Shown here: positions 1-11,078 of the stretch, one piece after another
How the letters are laid out: every line of letters begins with the position of its first letter
Position numbering within the stretch: the first letter of the stretch is position 1
DNA from: Cloeon dipterum
Lineage: Eukaryota > Arthropoda > Insecta > Ephemeroptera > Baetidae
Assembly (NCBI RefSeq): GCF_949628265.1
Contig: NC_088789.1
Coordinates: 33,721,883-33,785,882 of the forward strand
Length of the DNA stretch: 64,000 nt
Direction: 5' to 3'
Notes under the pieces: generated by a model
The model's input: only the letters and a program-made list of their open reading frames with translations
Told to the model about the DNA's origin: nothing
Databases searched by the model: none
Position numbers and translations under genes: made by a program

Positions 1-1809
1 TCGCGTTTATCGTTCTTTGGCATGTCGAGAATCGACAGTTTGGCCCTATCTCCATCGCAAAATTCAGTTCTATTTTTAAAAAGGGGCGTGGCAGTTGCGG
101 AAAAATCAATTTTGAAGCAAGAAAAACTAATGTTCCCAGCCAGAAATTCGGACATCCTGCAATTTCTAGCCGGGTTGGTCCGCGATGGAAGGGATTGAGG
201 CCAAATTATGGACTTTCGACTTGACAAACAACGATAAACTCGAACTCGTGCATCGGTTTTCTTGTCGCTATTTTCACCGCACGACTTAGTACTCGACGAA
301 ACGCCGGACCGGATGGAATGCCTACATCGCGCCGTGGTTTGAAACACACATCATCGCGTTTAACCTAAAATCATGGAGGCGTCGGAGACTTGGGGAAGTT
401 TAGCCTTTTCTCGTTCACCCAAGAAACGACGGCATTCAAGAAAATGGCCATGGTGCAGCAGATCCAGAACTGAAAATAATAATCAAGTTAATTATTGAAT
501 TTAATTCAAAAGTCCAACACGCAACGCATGAACCTCTGCATGACGTCACAGCCGCCAAGCATGAAGCACGGCTGTGACGTCACCGGGATGACTCATGCGC
601 GATAAGGGCCGCGAGGTTCAAAGCAACGTGCGTGTTGCTTTGCGCTTCCGCTCGCACGTCACAAAATTAATTTTGACCGGACCAATTCTTTACCCCACCT
701 ATTTCAACCCTTAGGAATGTGATTTCAACGGGTCTTTAATTTAAAATTTAATTTTAATTTCGTTAATTATATAAATTTCCATGTTTCCTTCATGAGATCC
801 TCGGATTTGAGGTCATTTTTAGTTTAGAAATGGAAACCAAGAGTGCTAATATCGTTTTAATTTTAATAAAATCCCAAAAACTACCCCTAAGACCCACGGG
901 GACTTGGAAAATGAAGTAAAACATCCCAAAATACTTTTAAATCATCAAATTTTCGTTAATATTCTTTCTAAATTACCTTTAACGTTAATTGAAGTATTAA
1001 AATACCACCGGAATAAACGAAAAAATAAATATTATTACTAACTAACCTCAGTGGAGAGATCGTTGTATCACAATCAGCGGCTCAAAGTGCAGTGCAGCTT
1101 GTGGAAGGCAGCGGAATTTGATAAAGGCGAGACGCAGACGGCGATAATAAATCTCAAACCAATGAGGCACCGCCGCGCAAGTCGCGCCAGACCAAAGGGA
1201 AAACAGATTACACGCGTGCTGCAGTTTATGACGCGCGTGTTGTTAAAAAAAAAAGGAAAAAACCATTCAAAACTCTCATAAAAAATACCCATCAATCCGC
1301 CAAAAAAGGAATTTTTCTCCTTAATATTGTTTTGAATTTAAATCGGTGCATTTAGAGCATATTTTTTACCAGAAAATAGTGCTACTTCATTACATTTTGT
1401 TTCCATCACCCAAAATATTATATTTTTTAGTCGATTAAGAATCAAATCATCGGTTTTCGAAATTTTAAAAATTTGTAAGTGCACATTGCTTAAATTTCAG
1501 TGGTTTTTAACAAACGTAGTATCGTTTTGAACGCTTTCAAACACTTAAAAACCATTTTTATTTGTTAAAATATACGAATCTTAACGATTAATGAGTTTTC
1601 AAGGAAATAATTGATTTTAAAATAGCTTGAAACTCATATTTCAGTCTTATTCGATTGTTTAAGCATCATCGCAACTCTCACAAAAAAAGAATCGCGGTCT
1701 TGCAAGTCTTTATTTAATTTTTATCTCGATTTCTATCATATTATTTTGGAAATTAGCAATTGCACGCACCTTCAAACGTGTTGAAATTAATATTTTTAGC
1801 AAAAACCAA
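1..1809. other. non-coding stretch, no gene seen
   Basis: I find no coding signal with family similarity here. The DNA is mixed, with AT-rich tracts after about 720 and a GC-richer, CpG-containing patch around 530-670. Short open frames near 1051-1295 overlap on both strands and look like chance. The stretch could be intergenic or part of a distant intron. Confidence 0.4.
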
Positions 1810-4060
1810 CTTGCTGCTCGAATTCTTTATTTGCTTTGCTTTACAGAGCTGCTGGCCTGCTTTTGTCGCATGTGTTTGCGGTTAAACTTCCGTCGCTCTT
1901 ATCGATAAATTTCCTGTTTCGATATTTCATGTTATCTAAATTTATCCGATTCAAATGCACGAACGGTGTAAATTTTTTCTATATATCACGTCGAAAACTA
2001 GAATGCTTTTTCGCCGAAGCAGCACCGACAAATACATATAATCCAAAATTGTCATTAATTCGATTATTATAGAAATGAAATGACTTCACACGAAGAATGG
2101 ATGGGATGAAGGCGTTTCCTCTTCTCCACAGGGCAGGAACCACCAAAATCAAGCGTCAGGTGCACCCTGACCAGACAAATTCGTTCCTTTTTTCATTTTA
2201 TATAAACTAGTTTTTTTAATCGCGGACCTCGCGCCGAATTTAGAGCTCCTCCCCCTGACGAAGGAGGAAAAAAACTGAGGCGCCGACGCCAGGAAGTTGG
2301 TCTTCTTGAAGTCGAGAACGTCTGCAATTTTATTTTCAAAACTAGGAGATCTGTCGCGCCGCTGCTTGTTGCTGTTTGCTTTTCTCTGGCTCTCCTGATT
2401 TTTACAAGGGAATTTAGAATATGAGCTCTTCGCGCCGACACACGCGGCCGGCCGGCATCCGTGCCGCCGCGCGGTGAGAGTGATTTACTCGCCGCAGGAA
2501 GAACAGATGAGCGTAACACAAAAAAAATAATAGCCTCCGCTTCATAGGAGGTGGATCTCGGCGGATGGGAAATTGACAAAGGCATGCTCTAGCTGTTGCG
2601 GTTCACGGTGAATACCATAAATTCGAGTGAATTAGTAAATTTTCATTGTCAGTCAAGCAGAAATTAAAACGAATGGTTCGGAATCCGAGTGTCTTTTTGA
2701 TTTGTTTTTACAGGAAAACAGAATTAAAATTTAGCACAAATTATTCTGATAATTACCACACACTTTTTGCCATTGTTCATGTAATTTAATTTTAATGTTC
2801 ATGAATAAAGAAACAGACATAATCTCTCATTCAAACGTTAGACGATTGACAGCAAAAAATCATGACTAAGTAGAAAATATTTTTGAATGCTCGAATATTC
2901 GATAAATGGAGCAAAAATGAGCGTTAAAACAACTTTTGATTTGAATAATGATTTAAATTGCTGTTTAAATTTAAAATTTTTAATTTAAATTTTTATTAAT
3001 TTCCGCTTTGTAGCTACTTAAAAGTCCCTGATAAGTCGGTACACCGCTGAAACGGCCAAGAATATGTGCAATTGTGACTCTTTTGGAGCCATCAGGGCGC
3101 CCAGAAACGACATTAATTTAAAAATGGCTGGCACTGAATTCGAAAACAATAAAAAGGAACGTCATTTATTGTATTTTTCTCCTGTACAATGCCGGATTTT
3201 GCCTATTTTGGATTTGGTTCAATTGTATTCATAATAAAAGATTCAAATTTTATTCTAGCAATAAAATAAACAGTTGGAAGAGATTTTTTGCTCCAATAAA
3301 CCTCTATTACATCTCGACCGCTCGCATCCGCTTCTTAAAAGAGTGTGTTTGTATTTTTCCCGTCTCTCCACTCGATAACGGAGCAAAAGTGTCAAAGGTC
3401 TTTCTTTGACCTTCATTATCTGCTCTCTTGCGCCTATTTCACGGCGTGTTTGCTCACTTAAAAGAAGGAGTGAGAAAATAAATAACTATTTTTTTATGTT
3501 TTTAATCAATTATATTCGAAACGCGCACAGAAGAAATCAGAAATATCGCGTGTCAGATTGAATAAATTATGAAAATTAGAAAAACCCGCTTTATTAATTT
3601 TCTCTGTCTGTTGAGGCTGCTGCGGAGAGCGGAAAAAGCGCGGTGCCAGGTCCATACAAGCACTAATCTGTTCATCCCGCGGCGAGTAAAACACGGCGGC
3701 ACGGATGCCGGCGCGCAGTGCACACAATGCACATCCTAAATACCCTTGTAAAAATCAGGAGAGCCAGAGAAATTGAAAAGTGCAACCCTCAGGATCATGT
3801 GAAGAGAGCTCTTAGACTTTTCTTTTTCTAAAAATTAATTTAATGAACATTGTGGCTTTTTCATCGGTGCTTTGTCGAAAAAAATTAATTGCTGTGGCGA
3901 ATTGGAAAAAATTTACACCGTTCGTATTTTAATTGGGGATATCGAAACAGGAAATTTATCGATAAGAGCGACGGAAGTTTAACCGCGAACACTCGCGGCA
4001 AAAGTAGGCCAGCAGCTCGGTAAAGCAAAGGAAAAAAATTCGAGCAGTTGACAGTATTTA
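1810..4060. repeat. foldback-like element with long inverted arms
   Basis: Sequence at about 1810-1980 returns as the reverse complement at about 3900-4050; both contain the run CTTCCGTCGCTCTTATCGAT on opposite strands. A second pair of inverted segments lies further in: 2380-2510 against 3665-3765, sharing GCATCCGTGCCGCC and GATTTTTACAAGGG. Together they form a roughly 2.2-kb inverted structure with a unique centre. No transposase is visible. A patch at 3240-3660 is also similar in direct orientation to 10500-11150, so part of the interior is a dispersed repeat. It could be a foldback transposon, or an inverted duplication followed by divergence. Confidence 0.55.
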
Positions 4061-4618
4061 ATATCAAGGAGCATGACTGCTACTTTTCGCAACAATTTAT
4101 GCGAATTTAAGATTAAAATTTGAAGAAATATCAATTATTTATTTTCTATTGAGCTTGAGCCATCAAATGAGAGTGAATTATGAGCTTCAAAAATTTAAAA
4201 AAATAATTCTTCTGGCTCATGTAATTTGATCTCAGAGCAGTTTATCAAAAAATCAAAAAAGTAATAATTTATTTTTAGCCCGCCTACTTGTTAGGAAATT
4301 TGTGAGTATTTTGCATTGCAGTGGCTCCAATTTGAGGATAGAAGAATGAGATTTTTTGGCTGCAATAGTCGTAGCTCTGTTTCCGCTCGGACCAGGTCTA
4401 AAAAGCAAAACTATATGCAACCTGCATTTCGTATGAGTCGGACCGGTTGCATACTCAATTACTCACAAAATAAAAATATTGGAAACAAAATAAGCCCTCT
4501 TTGGCCAAAAATGCGAAACCTGCATGTCAGCACGACGTCGAACAGAAACTATCAACCGTCGAATTTTCAAATATGAAAAATTATAGAGCAGAAATGATAA
4601 AATTATTAATTTTAAAAA
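4061..4618. other. 5' flank of copy A
   Basis: This AT-rich intergenic DNA leads into the copy A promoter. It contains a self-similar motif (TGCAACCTGCATTTC near 4416, an inverted version near 4440) and a TATA-like string TTATAGAGC at about 4581-4589 that is shared with the other copies. The frames at 4316-4731 encode nothing recognisable. Confidence 0.4.
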
Positions 4619-4640
4619 GGAAACAGGATAGGACGTCACT
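4619..4640 (+). promoter_or_regulatory. conserved upstream element of copy A (CRE-like)
   Basis: The block GGAAACAGGA followed by GGACGTCACT lies about 100 bp before the copy A start codon. Equivalent blocks precede the start of all six copies. GACGTCA resembles a cAMP-response/bZIP half palindrome. Conservation between recent duplicates is weak evidence of function. Confidence 0.4.
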
Positions 4641-4738
4641 GGAACTGATTTCGAAAGGCATGGTCGCACACACTGCCGAGCAAAAATATTTTATTGATTT
4701 CAGTTCGGAAAAGCCATCAATGCGAATATAGCAGCATA

Positions 4739-7700
4739 ATGAATTTCTGTTTGTGGACGTTACTTCTGATTGTTATTCTTCAGACAATTGGGCATGCACA
4801 AAATCAAGTAAGTACATCCTTTATAAATTATCGGGATCAATTTTTAATTAAATAATTTACAGGGAAACAAAATTAAATCCATCAAAATCACAATTAACAA
4901 TCAGAATTCTGGTAGGTTTTAGTTTGAAAATAAATCAGGTAATTTAAATTTCAATCAGGTCCGCTCAATATCCCCAAAATTCGTGTGCAAAACAATTTGC
5001 GAAGAAAACATATAATTATGTGTTGCGGATTTCAAAAGTGTCTGCCACCCACAAATGTAACGGTGAAAAAGACTACTCCAAAAAAGACTAGCCCGGTAAT
5101 TGCGCTTTAAAGAAAACTTGAAATCATTATTACCATTAATTGCGTTTTATAAAAGACCACTAGCAAGCTAACAACAACGTCAACGTTGGCAACGGCCACG
5201 ACGGCAGCCATGATGACAGGAAGCTCTGCTGGTGAATCATCAACAGCAGCTCCAACGGATGCCATCACTATTCCGAGTAAAATGAAAATATTGAAAATGA
5301 AAATCAATGCTCAGCGGACAAGGAAATTCAGGTCACGATTCCAGTCCTAGCCCCCTTGATGTGACAGTTGTTCCAACTGAGGTCATAACTGACCTTAAAA
5401 CTGACGTCACGACCAAAGCGACCGAAACGGTGCAAGATGGCACCGAATCGCCGACTCCTCTGACCGATGGGAACTCTCTATCCACGCAGGTTGTCCAAGA
5501 CACGACAACTGCAATCGATGCGATTTCTTCAAAAGCTGAAGCTACTTCAGCATCTTCAACAGCAACGCCCACGACGACAAAAACCACGCCTAGGACTACA
5601 ACAACCACACCCTCAACGACGACGACAACAACAACAACAACCACAACCACAGTATGTTTATGAATTTTAATTAAAATCGTGTAGAAACTTAACTAGAAGA
5701 AAATCACAGCCTTTTCCGTGCAGTTTGTCTTGTGCAGATTACAACAGTTTTCTTGCGGTATGTTTTATTCATGTGTTGTGCCATCAATCGACTCCCGAGG
5801 ATCGAATTAGGTTAGGTGGCCGAATCACTAGACATTCCGAAATGGAAAAACTATAACTACAGGGAGATTTTAAGTCTAAACCTAGCAAAAAGTCGTAAAC
5901 CGAGACAGCGATAGACTGAGCAAATAATAATAAGTGACAAAGGCTATCTGCTGTGGCGCTTGCCACACAACTCTGATTGCGTCACTAGAGTTAATTTTGC
6001 TAGTTTTAGACCAAAAAGGAACGTATCTTAAGCACGTTATATGTCGGATTAATTCGGCTACCTAACCAAATTTGAGCCTTTCAGCATCAAAAATCAAAAC
6101 TAATATAATATCTTACTTTATTTTAGAATAATCCACCCTCAGGAACACTAAAGAGTAGGTGATTTTCGTACATAATTATAATCAATCATCTAATTTATAT
6201 AATATATACGTACATGTTTTTGAAATCTGTAAATGAAATCACTTAATAAACCGTCCAATGTTCACTTATGTTTAAAAATATTCGATTATGTATTCAGAAA
6301 AAATAATTCTAATTTTAAATAAAACGAAGGCAATGGAACGAAGAAGACGTCACATTGTGGCATGGAGTACTTTGTTTCTAGCCTTAGAGTAAGGTTTCTT
6401 CGTACTCCAAACAAAATTTTAATGTAAAAACAGGTGTCGAGAAACGAAGCAGCAATGCGATGCAAGGTGCTAAACATGATCCTTTTGACCGTGACCTCTC
6501 TCGAGGGAATGGAATGCATGAACAATTTTGAAGGTTTTAATTCTCCCGTGTTGTGATCCAATTTAATTATCTTAATTAAGCCAACACTTTCTGGACAAGC
6601 GGCTCGAACGAAGATGATCAATGCCATTTAGCAAAAGAATACGCTTGGTGCTCGACGGGCTTCAATATGTCGACAAAACTAATCGAATCGGGAAAAATCT
6701 GGTTGCCGACCAACAAAACCATCCCTTCTGCCACGGAACGTTGTTTGGCTGTTTCTCTATCCACTAATTCCTCGAAACAGGGCCTGGTGCACAGAAAGTG
6801 CGACGACGCCCTGCCCTTCATCTGCCAGTATTCCGTCGACTGCCCAAAGCTCTGCATCAAAGACGTTTGGATCACATAACATATTCATATCAATCAACTA
6901 AGTCTAACACATTTCAGGACTCCTTATTCGACTCCTCAGGAAATTTGAAAGGTATATAGAAAACTGAGAGAATGATAAAATGCTAAATCTTAAAATGAAG
7001 AGAAAAAATCCTACGGAATTTGGTTTGACATCGGCACCTACACCTATCTCTTGGGAAACAAGCCAGTTTGTATCCGAGTTTTGAATAACATCAAAGCCTA
7101 ATTTTTTTGGCTTGACAGATGGCGTGGTTGGACAGCTACCGCCAGTGTTGCGCTTTGGGAATGGAGACGCTCAACATCGACAACGCAGCTGAGCAATTGG
7201 GCCTTACTGCCCTGGCCAGCACAAATAAAGGTTATTGGTCACGTTTAATTAAAAAATGAACTATATGGAACATTATTTAAATTTCAGCCAACTGGACTGC
7301 GAATTTCAATTACTGGACCAGTGGCACGTGGAAAGGGGCGCCTGTGAAGCAGTGGTCGTGGTGCGATCCCAATGGACCTAAAGTTTTCGCAAAGGGTCTT
7401 GTTTGGGAATCCTATCAGCCCGACAATAAAGGAGGAAACGAGAGCTGCGTGCATTTCCGCTTTACTTTGAATAGAACGGGCACCATCTTGACGGACCGCA
7501 ATTGTGCAAACAAATATATATTCGCTTGCAAGGTATAGCTTGAATTTAAAAGAGGAACCAATTTTTATTTTAAATTTTAGAGTGCATTGAAAACCACCCC
7601 AAAACCTTGCGTTGTGTCCTGCCCAATGGAGATTTGCAAAAGAAATGTAAGATCTATATTAAAGATGAATTTATATATATGTAGGATTAAACTAAAATCT

Positions 7701-9902
7701 AGGATTTCCTCTTTGACACCAACACTGCTACCACGGAGAAAGTTTTGCGGGGTATAATCAGTAACTTTGGTTAAAAAATAGATCTTGTAATTGAGTACCG
7801 TTATCCAGACTATTTCTCTTATGGGAACTGGTACGATGGATGTGGCCGAAACTTTCTCACTTACAACTTAAAAATGGTGAGAGATATCAAACTGTTTTAA
7901 ATCATAGTTTAAAAAATGGTGGTGATTAGTCAAACTGGACAGCCGCCCGTAACAGTTGCTGTGAAATTGGTCTGACTCTGGCCTCAATGGAATCGGTTGG
8001 GAAGACGAGTTGCTTTTCCAGAATAGTCTCAAGTACGAACAAAATCTCAAAGAGTGACGATATAAAGTTTAATATACAAAACAACTCAAGAATATGCTCC
8101 GGTGACTTATGGTGACTTCTGGCTCTCTGGAACTGATCTGGGGTGTGACACAAACTTCCGCTGGTGCACCCTGGGCCGGGACTTCGTCCACCCTGAGCTC
8201 ACTTGGAAGGAGGGACACCCTAAACCCAACCTGGACTGCGTTTATCTCGAAGCGAGGAATGAATCTGTGTTGCTGGCCACCGATGACTGCGCCCAAAAGA
8301 AGAATTTTCTTTGTGAAGTGCGAAAGAGGGCAACCTTTCGAAGGGCCATGCAGACCGAATGTGCGGAAACCTGGGACATCACCGTTGGTAAGGCCCAAAA
8401 TAATTCCGTTGAGAATGACTAAAAGAAAAGTTAATTTCTTGCAGAACAAATCGATCTACTATTGAACGTGAGTGCAATTCTCACGGCAACTATATCGCTT
8501 AATTTGAAGGTTGGTCTGGAATTTCTGATCAGTTAAGATTTATAAATTAAAATTCGTATTTTTAGTGCTTCTTGAAATGCGTCGGAGTGGAAATCGGAAT
8601 GGTATTTAAACATATTTATTGAAAGATTAAAGCTGAATCAACTCTCATTATTAATTTATTAATCTGAAGCTTGGCATTGGGGGATTGGATGCCATAGCAT
8701 CGCTGCGACAAATTGAACTCGTGTCCCAAGAGGATCCCGTGAAATTGGAGACCGGATTTGTTGCTTACGATCAATGCAGCGGCATCAGTCTGTGTTCTTT
8801 TTACTTACTTTCCGCAAAAAATCATTTTTAAAATAGAATCTGACGACGAATGTGTGATTGCCCACGAAACTTACAAGTGCGGCCAGCAAAAAGCGCCTGG
8901 TTTGGTCTCAAAAATCATCACCAACAACTTCGATAACGGAACAATGGTCTGATTTAAAAATCATATTATTTAAGATTTCTAATTTTTTCCGATAGCTGCT
9001 CCCACCAACTCCGTGTGTTCCGTTGCGCCGAATTTGTTGGCTTTCGAACGTTCTTCCTTGCGTAAAAAACGTAAATTTTGTTGTTGGTTGTTAGGATAGA
9101 TTTTTAAAGATGTGAATTGTAGCAAACAGCAATTGACTTGATTTATAATAATCCTGCTGGGAAAAAGGGTTAGTGAATCTTTAACCTTTTGAAAAATTAT
9201 GTTCTACAAATCAACATTAAATATAGACAAATACGGAGCCATTCTGACATCTGGAAACAGGACATTTTATGTGTCTAATTCAGGGACATCTCCAGTATAT
9301 ATTCGCCATGTTAGACAAATGAAATTTATTCTCTTGCAATATTTTAGTATGCGTATGATGCCTACACTCATTGCTGCGAACTTGGAATGCACCTTATTGA
9401 ACCTCAGAATTGGAATGATTCTAAATTTATTGCATCAGTCATAGGTATGATAATAATAATGGCCTCTGCGTACAATTGACTCAATATTTTTTAAACGTAA
9501 CCGTCTGGGAAGATTAACGTTATACAGTTTAACATTAAAAATTTCCACTACCTTTGATCTGAAAAACAGTACATGCTGATATAAGGAATTAAACTAACGT
9601 ATTTTTTTGCAGGTAACGATTTTACTACAATGGTTGGCGACACAGAGTTCATCAACCAGACGCACGAGATTTGGTGTCGCAGCCGCACCGTTTTGCCGGA
9701 TAACATGTTCGATCCGAAGAGGAGATACCAATGCAATCCGTCGTACATCAGAATGACACCAAGTCAGGCTACACTATTTAGTGAATTGCTGGAAATAATG
9801 GATACCAAGGCCGGATTGAAAGTCAATGTCATTGGAAAAGTGTACCCTGCCCCTTCTAAAGTGGTTTCAGGTATACAGCGTTATGTTTGCGAGAAACCTT
9901 AG
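4739..9902 (+). CDS. copy A: secreted mucin-CTLD3-OBP-CTLD protein (1036 aa)
   Basis: Twenty-seven exons join in frame: 4739-4807, 4863-4911, 4959-5095, 5156-5276, 5332-5651, 6127-6154, 6330-6388, 6434-6533, 6581-6864, 6918-6951, 7001-7065, 7119-7230, 7288-7532, 7581-7646, 7703-7751, 7809-7876, 7930-8032, 8091-8387, 8445-8509, 8566-8601, 8670-8787, 8837-8946, 8996-9070, 9123-9168, 9227-9294, 9348-9444, 9613-9902. Residues 1-20 are a signal peptide ending GHA. A CCGFxxC segment is near 70. Residues 86-232 are Thr/Ser-rich and should carry O-glycans. CTLD1 is about 242-384, CTLD2 402-541 (with QPD), CTLD3 580-715. The OBP domain is about 715-845 (Cys 727, 758, 762, 805, 814, 823) and CTLD4 is 886-1036. 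I see no membrane anchor, so a secreted or matrix protein is likely. Ligand and role are unknown. The copy is intact. Confidence 0.9.
5810..6067. repeat. MITE-like inverted repeat in intron 5 of copy A
   Basis: GGTTAGGTGGCCGAAT at 5810-5825 is inverted at 6052-6067 with one mismatch, bounding about 258 bp. Related GTAGCCGAT-type ends occur in intron 5 of the other copies (about 17137-17470, 30250-30860, 38690-38870, 49860-50165 and 59322-59412). The insertion therefore predates the duplications. No coding capacity is seen. Confidence 0.5.
8360..8880 (+). other. OBP (PBP/GOBP) domain within copy A
   Basis: After splicing, six cysteines show the spacing C-x30-C-x3-C-x42-C-x8-C-x8-C, inside the classic insect OBP pattern in which C2-x3-C3 and C5-x8-C6 are invariant. 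The first cysteine sits in the same exon as the end of CTLD3. The rest is in exons 19-22, followed by a KAP-containing tail typical of OBP C-termini. All six copies keep the six cysteines and the spacing. The fold call rests on this pattern, not on a database search. Confidence 0.85.
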
Positions 9903-10911
9903 CAAAAATTATAGATTCCGAAAAACAATCAGGATGAGCACGTTGTTCTTAAATTATCGTTTTTCTTTCTGGGGGCGACCACTACTGAGTTTATTTTTTG
10001 TGAATGCGCAATGTGCTTGGTTTTTTCACATGGTAGAAATATGAAGACTACATGTAATTAATTTCATGGTGGAGGCCCAATTTGTATGTATTGACTTTTT
10101 CTAAATGATTTGTGATAGCTTAATTCCATAAAGTTTTTCGCAAAATATCGCTATCAAGTCAAATCTAATTGATTTTATTGAAATTACTGCATGTTCCGCT
10201 TTTTTATCCTTGTCCGCGTGGTTTTTTATTTTTAAAAATGGGTGCAATTTAGTACGATAAACAATTTTCATACAAATCTGCTCAGATTGCTGAGTAAATT
10301 TATCAGAGAGTGTTACTGAATTCCTGTTTTGCGTTTATCTATAATCTTTTATTCACTGATATCACATTAGTAGAGGATACTGATTGTAAATACAGAGATT
10401 CGAATGAAAACACTGGCTGAGATATCAGGGCACAGAATTAGGAAACAATAAAAAAGTTATGTGCCTGTTTTTTATATTAATTATTTGGAAGGTTTTGTAT
10501 TAGAAACAAAAGATTCGGAAATTCTTGTCATCTTTCAATAAAGAGAAAATTCTAAAAGAGCCAATAGAGAATTTTTCTCCAATCAACCTCTGCTACTGAA
10601 TTGAAAGACATCTGGACCACTCGCATCCGCCTTTTAAAAAGAGGGTGCTGTATTTTTCCCGTCTCTCATCCCCTCGAAAACGGAGCAAAGTGGCAAAGCC
10701 TTCATCCCATCATTATCTGCTCTCTGGCGCATATATTTATCAGTGTTTTTGCTAACTTAAAAGGGGGTGATTGAAGGATAATAAATATATTTTTGCGTCT
10801 TTAATTATTTTGATAATAAACGATCAGATTTACCCTTAAAATCGTTTTAAATAGAATAATTTTAGAAAATCCAGAGAACACTTGATTAATTTCTAGAAAG
10901 TGACGAGGATA
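9903..10911. other. 3' UTR and flank of copy A
   Basis: The first 50-60 bases after the stop resemble those of copies B and F. Weaker similarity to the F flank (63366-63990) continues for about 550 bases, including an ATTGAAATTACTGCATGTTC-like stretch. From about 10500 the sequence resembles the dispersed repeat at 3240-3490. No gene is seen. Confidence 0.5.
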
Positions 10912-11078
10912 TTTTGAAGTAGTCATGCTCAAAGTAAAAATCGATTCTTAATATCGATAAATTTTGTAGCTTTACATTGGTTATATAGGACGTTAATATT
11001 TTACCATCGATATTTTTCAGATGGTACATATCGATAAATATCGATTTTCAAAAACATTTGGCGATGACTATTTTGAAG
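10912..11078. mobile_element. small hAT-type MITE with 8-bp target duplication
   Basis: TTTTGAAG occurs directly repeated at 10912-10919 and 11071-11078. The 151-bp segment between them starts TAGTCATGCTC and ends GGCGATGACTA, giving TAGTCAT terminal inverted repeats. The interior is AT-rich with repeated ATATCGATA motifs and no open frame. TIR plus 8-bp duplication fits hAT elements. The TIR match is short. Confidence 0.55.

Noticed and set aside
2193-2585. 130-codon minus-strand frame
   Set aside because: It lies inside the inverted-repeat structure, is basic and Ser-rich, and has no recognisable family.
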